DNA of 64,000 bases from Streptomyces sp. ISL-10 (GCF_018614575.1 NZ_JAGGOJ010000032.1:1-64000), one strand, 5' to 3'; counted from the stretch's first letter, positions 1 to 8,769 are shown. The notes: generated from the sequence alone by a model not told the origin. A program made the numbers and translations.

Positions 1-112
1 GTCCGCGCCCTCCCGGCGCAAATGCCGTGATCAGCTTGCCGAACTGACGCGGGCTCAACCCGGTGAACGGGGCTGTCCAGGACGACTCTGACGCCGTGAT
101 CACACCAGCCAC
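1..112 (-). pseudogene. IS5-type transposase, 5' end (cut by window edge)
   Basis: Reading leftwards from a GTG at 112, the translation begins VAGVITASESSWTAPF and continues GLSPRQFGKL, the N-terminus of a common Streptomyces IS5-like transposase. The frame appears to slip near position 20, where the family's usual LRREGAD only resumes in another frame. The likely element end is the GTTACGGGACAACCC stretch at 141-155. The same 5' end recurs at 24201-24290. The rest lies outside the window, so whether it is intact cannot be judged. Confidence 0.6.
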
Positions 113-332
113 AGCAAGACCATCTCACCTCTGACCAGCAGTTACGGGACAACCCTTACAGTAGGACCGTCGTCGCCGGGGCCATTGGACGTGGTCGGTC
201 TGGGTGTGTTGGGGGAGATGCCGCCGGACGGATGAAGCAGGCACCTTTGATGAGTTTGAGAATTGACGCTCCATCGCACAATGAGAATTCTTGGGCGCAC
301 CCAGAGAGCCCGCGTTCATCAGGCGAGGAAAA

Positions 333-827
333 ATGCAATCCATTTCGAAGTGGAGCGTGGTGGCAGCAACGGCGGTGTCGCTCGCGACTCTCGCCGGTTC
401 CGCCTCTGCGTCTCATGAGCCGTATCCCCTGGACTGGGGCATGCACTTCAAGCGCAAGGAAGTCATCAGCCTGACGTCTACGGGTACCGGAACCACGGTG
501 GTCGACAACGGCACACCTGGACGCGGGGTCGGTGATCAGATCATCATCACCGCGAACCTCTTTCGCGGAGGTGTCGGCTATGGCACCGAGGGAGCAGTGT
601 GCACCCGAGTGGCAGCGCAAACCACTCACTGCACAGGTACTTTCAGCCTTCCTCGGGGGCAGGTGACGTGGCAGCACCTGCAGACCACCCCTGTCGGCGG
701 CCCGCCCAGCGACTTCGAGCTCGCCGTCACCGGCGGCACCGGCGCGTACGCCACTGCTCGTGGTCATGCTCACGTCGCCAGCATCTCCGAGTCAGGTGGA
801 GCCCTCACCCTCTATCTCGTGCACTGA
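333..827 (+). CDS. secreted allene-oxide-cyclase/dirigent-like barrel protein
   Basis: This 164-residue protein has a Sec signal peptide (about residues 1-27, ending ASA before SHEPYP) and then a compact beta-rich domain. The pattern resembles allene-oxide-cyclase-like or dirigent-like barrels: TGTGTTVVDNG, GDQIIITANLF, a C-x9-C pair (CTRVAAQTTHC), and FELAVTGGTGAYATARG. The last motif is typical of that fold family. The ATG at 333 is preferred over an upstream in-frame start at 291 because GGCGAGGA lies just before it and the signal peptide then begins directly. It stands alone and its stop codon lies inside a terminator hairpin. The substrate is unknown; bacterial members are secreted and of undefined role. 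Confidence 0.7.
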   Translation: MQSISKWSVVAATAVSLATLAGSASASHEPYPLDWGMHFKRKEVISLTSTGTGTTVVDNGTPGRGVGDQIIITANLFRGGVGYGTEGAVCTRVAAQTTHCTGTFSLPRGQVTWQHLQTTPVGGPPSDFELAVTGGTGAYATARGHAHVASISESGGALTLYLVH

Positions 828-848
828 CCTGGGCTGTTGCCCGGGTCA
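825..848 (+). terminator. intrinsic terminator hairpin
   Basis: The ten-base arms TGACCTGGGC and GCCCGGGTCA pair across a TGTT loop (one G-T pair). The stop codon of the preceding gene is the first three bases of the hairpin. There is no T-tract, as is usual in high-GC actinobacteria. Confidence 0.65.
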
Positions 849-1059
849 GTGCAGGGACTTGGTGTGCTGGCGGTACCGGGACGTGCCCTGCCAGGAGCGC
901 GGATTCCGTCACGGTGGCGCCTGGCGAGGCTCGACAGGATCCTTGGGGACGGTCGCTCCTGCCACAAGCCCCGCCAGCAGGACGACGACGTTCGTCCAAG
1001 GGGCGCGGATCTGCGGCCCGGCGGCCGACACGTCGGGCGCCGGGCCGGCTACGCGGGCG

Positions 1060-1716
1060 TCAGCGCACCGGGCACCTCTTCCAGGCGAAGTGGTACTTGG
1101 TCGTGAAGCTGCCGTCTGTCGAGTCCATCGCCATGAAGCTGGTGGTGTTGGTCGTGTCGGAGCGTCCTCCGTCCACGAGCAGCTCGGTGTTGATGTTGAA
1201 GTTCCGCTCCTCACCGCAGGGCTTGTGGACGAGGGCGTGGATGGCAGTTGCGTCGGAGACCTGCCAGTTGTCCTGGAGCGGGCCGTGGAACCGGTGGCTG
1301 CGGTACGACGTCCGGGACATGCCCTGGAAGTAGTAGCTGGCCCGCTGCGTGGCGCTCGCGCCGTTCTGCAGGCTGGCGAAGCCGCGATAGTCGGCCTTGG
1401 TGATGGCATAGGTGAAGCCCTGCGGGGCGTACACGTTCAAACCGAGCTGGCAGTTCTTGCGGAAGTCGGTCGGCTTGGCGCCCTTGCCGACCTGAGCGAG
1501 GTACTCGCTGTAGGTGATGGTGAAGGCCGTGTTGTCCGGCGCGACGGCCACGGTTGCGCTGCCGGGTCGGCAGCCCGAGCCGTTGACGGAGACGAGGTCG
1601 ATCGTGACCTTGTTGGGCGGGGCGGGGGATTTCATGACCGCCGTTGTCCCCGAGGACGGGGTGAAGGCGGCGACAAGTGCCGCCGTGGCGCCACCGATGA
1701 ACATTGTTCTGAACAT
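1060..1716 (-). CDS. secreted DUF4360 protein
   Basis: A 218-residue exported protein. A short signal-like N-terminus (MFRTMFIGGATAALVAAF) precedes a domain matching DUF4360: VNGSGCRPGSATVAVAPDN, then FTITYSEYLAQVG, then the RKNCQLGLNVYAPQGFTYAI core and DYRGFASLQNGA. Two cysteine pairs could form disulfides in the mature protein. The ATG at 1716 follows a purine-rich AAGGGACCCC stretch. DUF4360 proteins are common in Streptomyces and fungi and have no known activity. The gene is convergent with the upstream barrel protein and stands alone. Confidence 0.8.
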   Translation of the reverse strand: MFRTMFIGGATAALVAAFTPSSGTTAVMKSPAPPNKVTIDLVSVNGSGCRPGSATVAVAPDNTAFTITYSEYLAQVGKGAKPTDFRKNCQLGLNVYAPQGFTYAITKADYRGFASLQNGASATQRASYYFQGMSRTSYRSHRFHGPLQDNWQVSDATAIHALVHKPCGEERNFNINTELLVDGGRSDTTNTTSFMAMDSTDGSFTTKYHFAWKRCPVR

Positions 1717-1802
1717 GGGGTCCCTTCTGATCGCTCAGTGCGCCCGCTCGAACCACTTCGATGGGGCCGTCACCCATAGCGCACAAAGTCGACCATGATG
1801 TG

Positions 1803-2580
1803 ACTCTGAGCCGCGGGACCCACGCCGAACAGCTGCCACGTGGGCTACTGAACAGGCTGTGGGTCTGCTTCGAGCGCGGGGAGAAGAACGGTGAGATCGC
1901 CGCCGAGTTGCGAGTCAGCGAGCGGTCGGTGGAGCGGTGGCGCCGGGCCTGGCGGGAGCGGGCCCACGTCGGGGTGCGGTCGAAGGGCTCGCCAGGCCGA
2001 CCGAAGCTCAGGGAGGGCCAGGTCGCCCGATTGGAGCGTGAGCTGGAGCGCGGTCCGCTCGCCCACGGTGGGCGGATCAGCGGTGGACGTCGGGGCTGCA
2101 CGCCGGTCGTGCGGGTGCGCGGTCGAGCCTTCGGGCGGGTCTCGATGGTGGGCATGACCTGCTACCAACCTGTGAACGATCTCGGCTGTTCTATGCGGTC
2201 CGGGAGTACACCGGGCGCAAGGAGCAGCCGAAGGGCTTCGGCCGGCGCGACTTGCGTGACCTGATCGTCCGCGCCCGCATCCAGCTCGGCGGCCCGATCG
2301 TGTGGGTCTGGGGCACCTGACCCGCCCACTGCGCCAGTTCACTGGCTGATGACTCCGACTGGCTCAGCGTCTTCCAGCTGCCCACCTACGCACCCGACCT
2401 CTACCCGACGCATATGCCGGGCAGGGCGATGTCTCCAAGCGAGGAGTACTTCTCCGAGCTGTCCTCCACATCGATGAGGAGGACGTGGCCTCGGCGGCTG
2501 AGAACCTCAAACCATGCGCTTGCCGGCTTGTTCATTGAGCTGGAACCGCCACCGCAGGGCCAGGACGGAGGCGCCCAGTG
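1803..2580 (+). pseudogene. IS630-family transposase, degenerate
   Basis: Pieces of one transposase lie in order but in different frames. First comes the N-terminal HTH (ERGEKNGEIAAELRVSERSV, then WRRAWRERAH), then RLFYAVREYTGRKEQPKGF, then the catalytic-region signature GGPIVWVWG and DWLSVFQLPTYAPDLYPT. In intact IS630 proteins these correspond to the segment with DNLxxH and APELNPxE. The Asp of the DN motif is lost and the reading frame changes at least three times, so it cannot be active. Exact ends are not visible. Confidence 0.75.
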
Positions 2581-2959
2581 ATCCCGTTGCCGACGCACCG
2601 TACGAAGGGACCGGGCGTACTCGGCACCACCGCCCCGGAGACACCGGACCGTGCAGACGCCGGCCCAACGCCGAAGGCGAGGAGCTGGACGGCGACGGAC
2701 AGAGAGAGCAGGAGGAAGAAGCGTGGCCACCCACCACGGCAGCCCCCGGCGAGACGGACGTGGACACCGACGCACACGCTCGATCCGGGCGCGAGACCGA
2801 GGTGACGGCCGCCCCGGACGACGCCGGCCAGCCCCGCATTCTCAGCTTCACCTCGCTCCGGCCAATGGCCGCAGCGGCGATGCGCAGTCCGTTCGCACGG
2901 TGTGCATCGCCGCTCCGGGTGAGTCATCGTGACTCTGCTCTGTCAGCGCCGTTGGGCAC
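2581..2959. other. no convincing gene
   Basis: Several overlapping frames are open here, as expected at this GC content, but none has a recognisable domain, a good ribosome site or a plausible composition. It is probably debris downstream of the IS630 relic. Confidence 0.5.
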
Positions 2960-3286
2960 TCACATTCGGTACGACGTGTACATCGCTGTCGCCCCGACGC
3001 CCCTCGGGCAATCGGCGTGGGCGTAGTTCGGCGTCCAGTACGGGGTGGCGTCGTACTTGCGTCCGTTGGCGCACGTCACCTGGACGCGGACATCGGCGCC
3101 AGAGCACGAGGCGTGGGCTTGGCCCCGATCGGTGTAGCCGATCCATTCCGAGCCAGAGGTGGGGCAGTTCGGATAGATCGTGGCTGCCGGTGCTGCGGAT
3201 GCAGAAGGCCCCGCAGCGGCCAGCCCGCCAGTGGCGGCGAGAAGGCCAGCAGCGAGCATCATCACACCGCGTTTCGTCTTGATCAC
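2960..3286 (-). CDS. small secreted cysteine-containing protein
   Basis: A 108-residue protein with a clear signal peptide (positive start MIKTKRG, hydrophobic core LAAGLLAATGGLAAAG, cleavage near ASA). The mature part of about 75 residues contains four cysteines (YPNCP, ASCSG, VTCANG, ADCPRG), consistent with two disulfides in a small extracellular protein. I do not recognise a named family. A 550-base noncoding stretch with paired palindromes lies upstream (3287-3841). It could be a small secreted inhibitor or wall-associated peptide, but nothing here shows which. Confidence 0.65.
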   Translation of the reverse strand: MIKTKRGVMMLAAGLLAATGGLAAAGPSASAAPAATIYPNCPTSGSEWIGYTDRGQAHASCSGADVRVQVTCANGRKYDATPYWTPNYAHADCPRGVGATAMYTSYRM

Positions 3287-3841
3287 TGTTTCGAATTCCT
3301 CTTCAACTCAGCGCCGCCGGGCAGCGGCGACATTCCGATTCCGAGATGTTCGTCCTCCTGCCACGGCCGCCGTTCGGCCGCCGGGCGACACGGAGCTTTC
3401 TAGTGGCGGTACGTCAAAGCAACGGCGCCAGACTGTCCCGGACAGACGGGAAGTGTTCGGGCTGTTCAGGGCGTTGCCCGGGCGCTGTCCGGGACAGGAA
3501 CGGCGGTGCCCGAGCCATTCAGGCTTTGTCTCGAACATGGAATGACGGCCCGTCGATGTGGGGCGTCGGGCGATTAAGGCCCGGTTCTCGTATGGCTGCG
3601 GCCAAGTGGTGCCACGCAAGCTGGTCGAGGGTGCCGCCTGGTGCCATCTATCGCGTCTCGGCACAGGTGGCGAGTGCGACCTTTTGGGGATAGGTGACAC
3701 CGCGGGAGGCAAGGTCAGCCCGGCCGGCAGAGGTCCCCGCTCGAGGGGAGGACCGCAGCTGCTTCGCTGATCTCGAACACCCCAGAGATCATTTCGCCTA
3801 CGCTGCCAGGGATCACGGATACATGGGGGAGGCAGGGAACT
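3287..3841. other. long intergenic region with inverted palindromes
   Basis: No supported gene lies between the divergent secreted-protein gene (start 3286) and the lipoprotein gene (start 3842). The only structure I see is the palindrome pair at 3433-3497, listed separately. The open frame on the minus strand at 3308-3712 is arginine/proline-rich and looks like noise. Confidence 0.5.
3433..3497. promoter_or_regulatory. paired 13-bp palindromes, possible operator
   Basis: CTGTCCCGGACAG at 3433-3445 and CTGTCCGGGACAG at 3485-3497 are each near-perfect palindromes and are exact reverse complements of each other, centre to centre 52 bp (about five helical turns). They lie between two divergent genes for exported proteins, as expected for a dimeric repressor site with looping. 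The two arms could equally form one long hairpin. Confidence 0.35.
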
Positions 3842-4954
3842 GTGAGACGCCCAACCACGCGGTTCGGTGCAGCCAGTCTGGCCATCTTGCTGGCGCTGTC
3901 AGCCGGTTGCTCATCTGCGGAGACTTCGTCGCCCGATGACGCGGCACCGAAGTCCCCTTCTGCGTCGGTGCCGGTCATCGCGACCGACGAGGCCAGGCAG
4001 GTCTTCGAGCGCTACGACCGTGCGACCGCGGCCGCAGATGCCGCGCTGGACGATGCAGCCATCCGCAAGGTCCAGATGGGCGTCCTGCTGAAGGAGTCAC
4101 TCGCCGGGTACGAGATTCACCGTAAGGCGAAGACTGAAGACGGAGTCTTCCACCTGGTCCAGCCCCGCTTTCTGATCCCGGCCGTCGAAGCCGGCGAATC
4201 CTATCCTCGGTTCTTTGCTGTCTTGAGCAAGTGGAAGGGCCGGGAGAAGGACCGTTCCTCGCAGCTCCTGTACTTCATGCAGACGGAGGCAAAGGGGCCG
4301 TGGAAGGCCGCTGCTGCCGGATGGGTCGTGACAGAGCCCGCCAAGACACCCCCGTCCTCGGCGCCGGCTCCTTCTCCGGCCCCGACCAACAACGGCAAGA
4401 CTTCCGTTCGTTTGCAGCCGAAGGTCCTCCCTGACCTTCGTCGCGGCGCTTCGGGAACGGTGCAGTTGTCGGACACCGCGCAAACCGACCGCACGGTGTG
4501 CGACAGCTTCGCCGACTACCTCAGCTTCACGCCCCCGCTCGGTCGCCCCACCGACGACCGCTTCACGGAGGGCGGGTTCACGAGCGATCTCGTCCGGTTC
4601 CACAACAACTGGGCGGATGCGAGAGCCGAGCGCAGCTTCTCCTACAAGGTGACCGGCGCCGACCTCCCGGCGTTCCGCCTTTCCACGGGCAGTTCCCTCG
4701 TCGCCTGCACCTTCGTGCGGGAGTACCGCGAGGCCGGTGCTCCCCCTCATGGAACAGTCCGGTACGACCAGGGGTCGGATACTGATGTGCTGCTCGGCGG
4801 CGGTGGAAAGCAATGGCGCAGGGTGGACGAGACGAGCAGCGTGACGGCCTTGATCGAGGTACCGGCGGGGAAGTCGTTGCCGCCCGCCACTGTCCTGGCG
4901 TGCGACTGCTATGACCCTCAGGCACTCTCGGCGACCGGCATCCGTCCCGAGTGA
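3842..4954 (+). CDS. putative lipoprotein
   Basis: A 370-residue protein with a lipoprotein signal peptide: after RRPTTRF comes a hydrophobic stretch and the lipobox LSAGC with Cys23. A low-complexity linker (residues about 24-45) leads to a helical domain (VFERYDRATAAADAALDD). A Pro/Ser/Ala linker near residue 170 (PPSSAPAPSPAPT) is followed by a second domain with Cys residues (TVCDSF, LVACTF, LACDCYDP). The GTG at 3842 follows GGGGAGGCAGGG. It is predicted to be anchored on the outer face of the membrane. The domain architecture resembles uncharacterised actinobacterial lipoproteins; function is unknown. Confidence 0.7.
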   Translation: MRRPTTRFGAASLAILLALSAGCSSAETSSPDDAAPKSPSASVPVIATDEARQVFERYDRATAAADAALDDAAIRKVQMGVLLKESLAGYEIHRKAKTEDGVFHLVQPRFLIPAVEAGESYPRFFAVLSKWKGREKDRSSQLLYFMQTEAKGPWKAAAAGWVVTEPAKTPPSSAPAPSPAPTNNGKTSVRLQPKVLPDLRRGASGTVQLSDTAQTDRTVCDSFADYLSFTPPLGRPTDDRFTEGGFTSDLVRFHNNWADARAERSFSYKVTGADLPAFRLSTGSSLVACTFVREYREAGAPPHGTVRYDQGSDTDVLLGGGGKQWRRVDETSSVTALIEVPAGKSLPPATVLACDCYDPQALSATGIRPE

Positions 4955-5004
4955 CACGGTCCCAAAAGCGCACTGCCACACCATTGTCTCCCTGGCGGCT
5001 TCGT

Positions 5005-5165
5005 TCAAAGGGCTTGTTTCGAATGTGCTGGCCACAGCCACTCGTTGATGGCCGCGAGGAGGACCGTCGCGTCATAGTGGACGGCGAGCTTGTCGCTTCG
5101 CGTGGCCACCACGCGGTGCCTCTTGAGGCGGTTGATGCCGTATTCGACGGGTCTTACTCGTCGTC
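5005..5165 (-). pseudogene. IS5-family transposase, C-terminal scrap
   Basis: The translation VEYGINRLKRHRVVATRSD followed by KLAVHYDATVLLAAINEWL is the conserved C-terminal end of an IS5-type transposase (YGINRLK region). The usual stop right after NEWL is lost and reading continues into flanking DNA. Everything upstream of the scrap is missing; it abuts the truncated DUF4186 gene. Confidence 0.7.
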
Positions 5166-5372
5166 GAGCGCACGCCCGGCGGGGACGACGTGCCAGCGCT
5201 CCAGGCAGGTGCGGCAGCACGTCGCGGTGGCGTGCTGCGCGACGAACACGGGGGTCCGCAACAGGGCCTCTGGCGGCCGTCGTTGCGCGGTTCGGCCGGA
5301 GCCAGGCTGCGCTCGACCAGTTCCTACGTGGTGCTGCCCGATCCGGTGCAGCCTGTCATCCAACTCGTCCAT
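5154..5372 (-). pseudogene. DUF4186 protein, internally deleted and truncated
   Basis: The start ATG (5372-5370) overlaps the stop of the upstream DUF488 gene (TGATG), indicating translational coupling. The N-terminus MDELDDRLHRIGQ and the C-terminal block PVFVAQHATATCCRTCLERW are hallmarks of DUF4186, a small Cys-containing family often next to DUF488. The middle part (roughly 40 residues in the family) is missing, and the end runs into the IS5 scrap. The 72 residues left are unlikely to fold normally. Confidence 0.6.
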
Positions 5373-5863
5373 CACCACGGGCGCAGGTGCTCGATCGTGA
5401 CGCGGTGCTGCTCGGCCAATCGCTGGGCGATCAACGAGCGGTGGCATGCTTCTGGGTCGCGCTCGACACAGAACAGCGCTGCGATCCCACCATTTGACAA
5501 CGCCGACACGATCGGCGTGAGGTCGGCGCTTTCGAGGATCTCGGTTGTGTAGCGGCGGGTGTACTCGGCAGCGAGCTCGCGGCGCGAGCGCTTGCCCACC
5601 CATCGGCGGTCGTCCTCGGCGTACTGGAGGTGGCGTAGTTCGGTGGTTGGGACGAGCTCGGGGTGGTGCTAGTAGGCGATCCGGGCATGGGCGAGGGCCG
5701 CCTGCAGCCGGAGCGAGTTCGCCCAGGCGTCCTCGGGTCCGCGGACACCGCGGCGCTGACGTACGTCGAGCAGAAGACGGACGTCTGCGTGCCGCAGTCG
5801 TTGCAGGAAAGAGTCGCCGTCGAAGCCATGGACGCCGATTGTCACCATTCTGAGCACCGGCAT
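5372..5863 (-). pseudogene. DUF488 protein split by an in-frame amber codon
   Basis: Two pieces in the same frame make up a DUF488 protein of 163 codons. The first 64 codons (MPVLRMVTIGVHGFDGDSF, then LLLDVRQRRG) end at a TAG (5671-5669). The next 98 codons (HHPELVPTTELRHLQYAED, later GGIAALFCVERDPEACHRS and IAQRLAEQH) carry the family's C-terminal signature. There is no frameshift; a single TAG interrupts an otherwise conserved frame. It may be a recent nonsense pseudogene, a suppressed codon or a sequencing error. DUF488 is thought to be nucleic-acid associated but has no assigned reaction. Confidence 0.65.
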
Positions 5864-5928
5864 TCACCCATCTGCCTACTGCTCGTGCCGGTTGAACCGG
5901 CACGAGCAGCAGAGGCGGCGAGGTCGCA

Positions 5929-6021
5929 TCACGCGACGGCGGTCCCCTCGAGCTCGACCGTCTGGCCGGGGATCGCCAGCCGTGTCACCCCGAGCATCGT
6001 GGTGGTCGGTGCCACCCCACG
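5929..6021 (-). pseudogene. RidA-family protein, C-terminal scrap
   Basis: The last 30 codons read GVAPTTTMLGVTRLAIPGQT then VELEGTAVA and a stop. This matches the C-terminal strand of RidA/YjgF enamine deaminases (LLGV...PGQLVEVEATAV). No upstream part is present; at 6022 the sequence becomes unrelated. Confidence 0.5.
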
Positions 6022-6177
6022 CTTTAGGGCACCGCCTGCTTGAGCGCGCCTAACGCGGCCGCCCGATGAAGCTGACACCGGTTGGCAAGGAGGTGGCCGA
6101 CGCAGCGCGTAGGCTCCAGCGCCTGACGCCGGCACCTCGTCCCGAACCCTGTCGCACTGGGCAGGCAGAATCGGCGC

Positions 6178-7041
6178 ATGCCTGAGACCTTCGTCGACCT
6201 TGGATCCGTCAATGCGCCGTCCGGTGTGCTGGTGCTCGGCATGGCCGGGTGGATCGACCACTGGCGGGAACTGGGTCAGTCCCTGTCCGAGCGCGCCAGG
6301 GCGGCGGCGTCGTCGGGAGGAGGCCATCTTCGTGAGTGGTTGTGCGAGGCGGTCGCGGTCCCGGCCGCCGACGACCGGTCGTTGAGGGTGAGGGCGAGCA
6401 CTTCGCCGTCCCCGTTCGATGAGGAACTGACGATTGCGACCCTGGAGATCAGCCTCGGTATTCCGTGCTCCGAGACCGCGGAGCGGTCGGTGCCGGTCCG
6501 GCTTGGGGACCTGCCCGTCGACCGGTGTGGCATGGTTGTCGGCGACGCCGCAGGGCTGGACGCGTGGACGGGAATGGACGACGAGCCGGCCGACGGGCTC
6601 GCCGATGTTTCCTACTGGGGACGGTACGAGGACGACGCACACGCGCAGTTCGGCGGGGAGCGGATCGCGCAGTACGGCGTCGACGGACCGCACGGTTGGC
6701 TGGACCTCCCGGTGGCTGAAGCGGCCGCCCGCGCGGCCGAACTCACCGCCTGGCGCGACCGCCTCCACGGCAAGGGACTCATGCTCTCGATTGACAAGCA
6801 CACCGATTTCCAACGCTTCCGGCGGGCCGGGTGGCACCATCCGCTCCACGTCGGTGCGATCGAGGTCGGCGGCTGCCAGGTGCTCGGCATCGAATGGGAC
6901 CAGGGCGACCACTCGATCAGGCACCGCGGTGAGCGGGACGCCGGCCAGGTCTATCCGGTCACGCTCGAAGCCGACGAGGCGGGGGAGATGGTGATGCGAT
7001 GGACCATCCCGCCCTACGACGTCGACGACGAAGGCGAGTGA
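6178..7041 (+). CDS. conserved hypothetical protein
   Basis: A 287-residue soluble, acidic protein with no signal peptide or membrane segment and no motif I can assign. Features visible: GVLVLGMAGWIDHWRELG near the start, a central SYWGRYEDDAHAQFGGERI stretch, WLDLPVAEAAARAAELTAWR, and a C-terminal part rich in Asp/Glu ending PPYDVDDEGE. Composition and codon use look like a real gene, and the frame is intact from ATG 6178. Upstream lies the RidA scrap, downstream 280 bases with nothing recognisable. Single-gene unit, function unknown. Confidence 0.6.
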   Translation: MPETFVDLGSVNAPSGVLVLGMAGWIDHWRELGQSLSERARAAASSGGGHLREWLCEAVAVPAADDRSLRVRASTSPSPFDEELTIATLEISLGIPCSETAERSVPVRLGDLPVDRCGMVVGDAAGLDAWTGMDDEPADGLADVSYWGRYEDDAHAQFGGERIAQYGVDGPHGWLDLPVAEAAARAAELTAWRDRLHGKGLMLSIDKHTDFQRFRRAGWHHPLHVGAIEVGGCQVLGIEWDQGDHSIRHRGERDAGQVYPVTLEADEAGEMVMRWTIPPYDVDDEGE

Positions 7042-7322
7042 TGAGCCCAGCTCTGGGGATCCGCCGTCGTGGTGAGACTGATCAACACCGACAGGTGGTG
7101 AGACAGATTTGGGAGCCCCCAGGTCACAGCGGTGACCTGTGACACGAGCCGCGAGATCCTACAGCCCTGTGGGATCCACGACTTCGCTGGCAGTGAAGAC
7201 AGTTCGTCAGCAGCGGATCAGCAAATCCGCGATCCCGTCGACAACGGCTACATTCAGTAGCGACCCCCTTCGAGGCTCTTTCGATCTTCGTTTGGTCCGC
7301 CCGCTGATCCAAGACGTGATGC

Positions 7323-7685
7323 CTAGGGGTTGTGTGCCCTCGAGGGCTGCGCTTTCAGCACGCGGAGCGTGGCGGTGCGAAGGCAGGCCGCCGCCTCGGC
7401 CACTCTCATGCGGCCGGCCCCCACCTCGCTGCCGGTGGCGTGTCCCAGGACGGTCACCGCCGCGACCAGCCAGGCAGCGGGCGGCTCGGGGTCGAACTCC
7501 CCGGCAGCTTGCCCCTTCTCGATCAACCGCGTCAGTCGAGCCGCGACGGGTTCGTGCCGCGCCCGGTCGGCTTCGGCATGTGCGGGGGCGGTACAGAGCT
7601 GGAGCAGCACGGGATGCCGCTCGAACAACCGCCACCCGATGTCCTGCGCGTGGCACCAGACGGCGGCTCGCCGGCGGAGCGGCAC
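7323..7685 (-). pseudogene. TetR/AcrR regulator, C-terminal half only
   Basis: About 105 codons show the ligand-binding C-terminal helices of a TetR-type repressor: RHEPVAARLTRLIEKGQAAG, EFDPEPPAAWLVAAVTVLGH, then EAAACLRTATLRVL. The DNA-binding N-terminal HTH is absent; upstream of about 7680 the sequence switches to a DUF1772 fragment on the other strand. This protein could not bind DNA as a normal TetR. Typical TetR proteins are near 190 residues, so roughly half is lost. Confidence 0.65.
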
Positions 7686-7690
7686 TCCTG

Positions 7691-7895
7691 GCGCTGATGT
7701 CCTTCCTGATCACCCGGCTCGGCAACGTCCCCATCAACGGCCAGATCAAGAAGTGGGCCGCTACCTCGGCTCCCCGACCACACGGAAATCCTCGCTCGCT
7801 GGGAAGCCTTTAACTACGCCCGCACAGGCGCCGCGTTCGCCGCCTTCTTCCTGCTGATCCTTCTTGCCCTGCGTCAGCACCGCACGGCGGCGTGA
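7691..7895 (+). pseudogene. DUF1772 (anthrone-oxygenase-like) membrane protein, C-terminal part
   Basis: The fragment reads LMSFLITRLGNVPINGQIKK, then after a frame change LPDHTEILARWEAFNYARTG, AAFAAFFLLILLALRQH and a stop. This is the C-terminal half of DUF1772, with the NVPIN motif, the RWEAFNYART helix and the last membrane span. The N-terminal half is missing and the frame is broken. In intact genomes such genes are often divergent from a TetR regulator, as here. Confidence 0.6.
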
Positions 7896-7947
7896 TCCGA
7901 AAGGCAGGCCCCGGACGAAGCCCCGTGGCACACGGAAAGTAATGCTG

Positions 7948-8038
7948 GGGACCCCCGCGGAGGCGGGGATGGTCCCGCCGACAGGGACGTACTCGCCGAA
8001 GAATCCCGGCTGCTCCCCGCACGCGCGGGGATGGCACC
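7948..8038 (+). CRISPR. degenerate type I-E-like CRISPR unit (2 repeats, 1 spacer)
   Basis: Two 29-bp repeats (7948-7976 and 8010-8038) flank a 33-bp spacer (7977-8009). The second repeat contains CTGCTCCCCGCACGCGCGGG, close to the standard streptomycete type I-E repeat. The first has a diverged left arm but keeps GCGGGGATGGTCCC. Repeat and spacer lengths are those of type I-E arrays. No cas genes are in the window, so this is a stranded relic. Confidence 0.6.
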
Positions 8039-8081
8039 CCGTCCCGACCTCGCTGCCTCGGTATCCGGGATATCGCTAGGA

Positions 8082-8159
8082 CATCCGCGTCACAAGCCTG
8101 GGCGCCTGAGCGCCGACCGCGGCTACGACTTCGACTTCGACTTCGACAAGTATCGCTAG
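8082..8159 (+). pseudogene. IS5-family transposase scrap
   Basis: The sequence encodes RLSADRGYDFDFDFDKYR and a stop, matching the ADRGYD...YR segment near the catalytic region of IS5-type transposases. A TTCGAC hexamer is tripled inside it (near 8130-8148). The decamer TATCGCTAGG occurs just before and at the end of the scrap, a possible deletion scar. Confidence 0.4.
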
Positions 8160-8253
8160 GTGTTGTGGAACAACTCGCGTGCTGCATCATCCGCCTGCGC
8201 CACCTGTCCAGGGGACACCACCGCGCCTCGCCCACCGAAGGAGAAACCCCTCC

Positions 8254-8769
8254 GTGACCTCCGCCGAGCCGTTCACCCGCATCAAGATCCGCGTTGCGGC
8301 AGCCCTTTTCAACGGCGACGAGATCGCCCTGATCCACCGCACCAAGAACGGCCAGGACCAGTACACCTTGCCAGGTGGCAACGTCGAACCCGGCGAACCC
8401 ATGCACCGGGCCCTCGAACGCGAACTCGATGAAGAACTGGGCCTGGACCTCACAAAGGCGGGCAGCGTCCCGCAGGTGACCTGGATCCAGGACGCAATGG
8501 TCACCCGCCCCGGCAGCACCCCACCCCGTAAACTCCACCTCGTCTTCCGCGTCCACATCGCCAGCCAGACTCGCACCCGCCTGCGCACTGTCGAGCACGA
8601 CGACACCGCTGGCGCTGGCCACCTCGTCTGGAGCCACTACAAAGACACGGCCGACAAAGCGCTGTTCCCACCGGTCCCGCTCGCCGAGCTCGCTACTCCA
8701 ACCGCGCCGCTCGACGCTGCCCAGGCCTTCCTACCGGCTCTGGACGACACCAACTACAACTGGATCTGA
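8254..8769 (+). CDS. Nudix hydrolase
   Basis: A 171-residue protein with a complete Nudix box at residues 42-64: G-x5-E-x7-REL-x-EE-x-GL, within GGNVEPGEPMHRALERELD. This pyrophosphohydrolase fold cleaves nucleoside diphosphates linked to another moiety; the substrate cannot be read from sequence. The GTG at 8254 is chosen because GAAGGAG (8237-8243) lies 10 bases upstream; the frame stays open to 8179 but with a poor N-terminus. It is flanked on both sides by CRISPR relics, a position that probably reflects insertion into or capture by an old array rather than a role in immunity. Confidence 0.85.
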   Translation: MTSAEPFTRIKIRVAAALFNGDEIALIHRTKNGQDQYTLPGGNVEPGEPMHRALERELDEELGLDLTKAGSVPQVTWIQDAMVTRPGSTPPRKLHLVFRVHIASQTRTRLRTVEHDDTAGAGHLVWSHYKDTADKALFPPVPLAELATPTAPLDAAQAFLPALDDTNYNWI

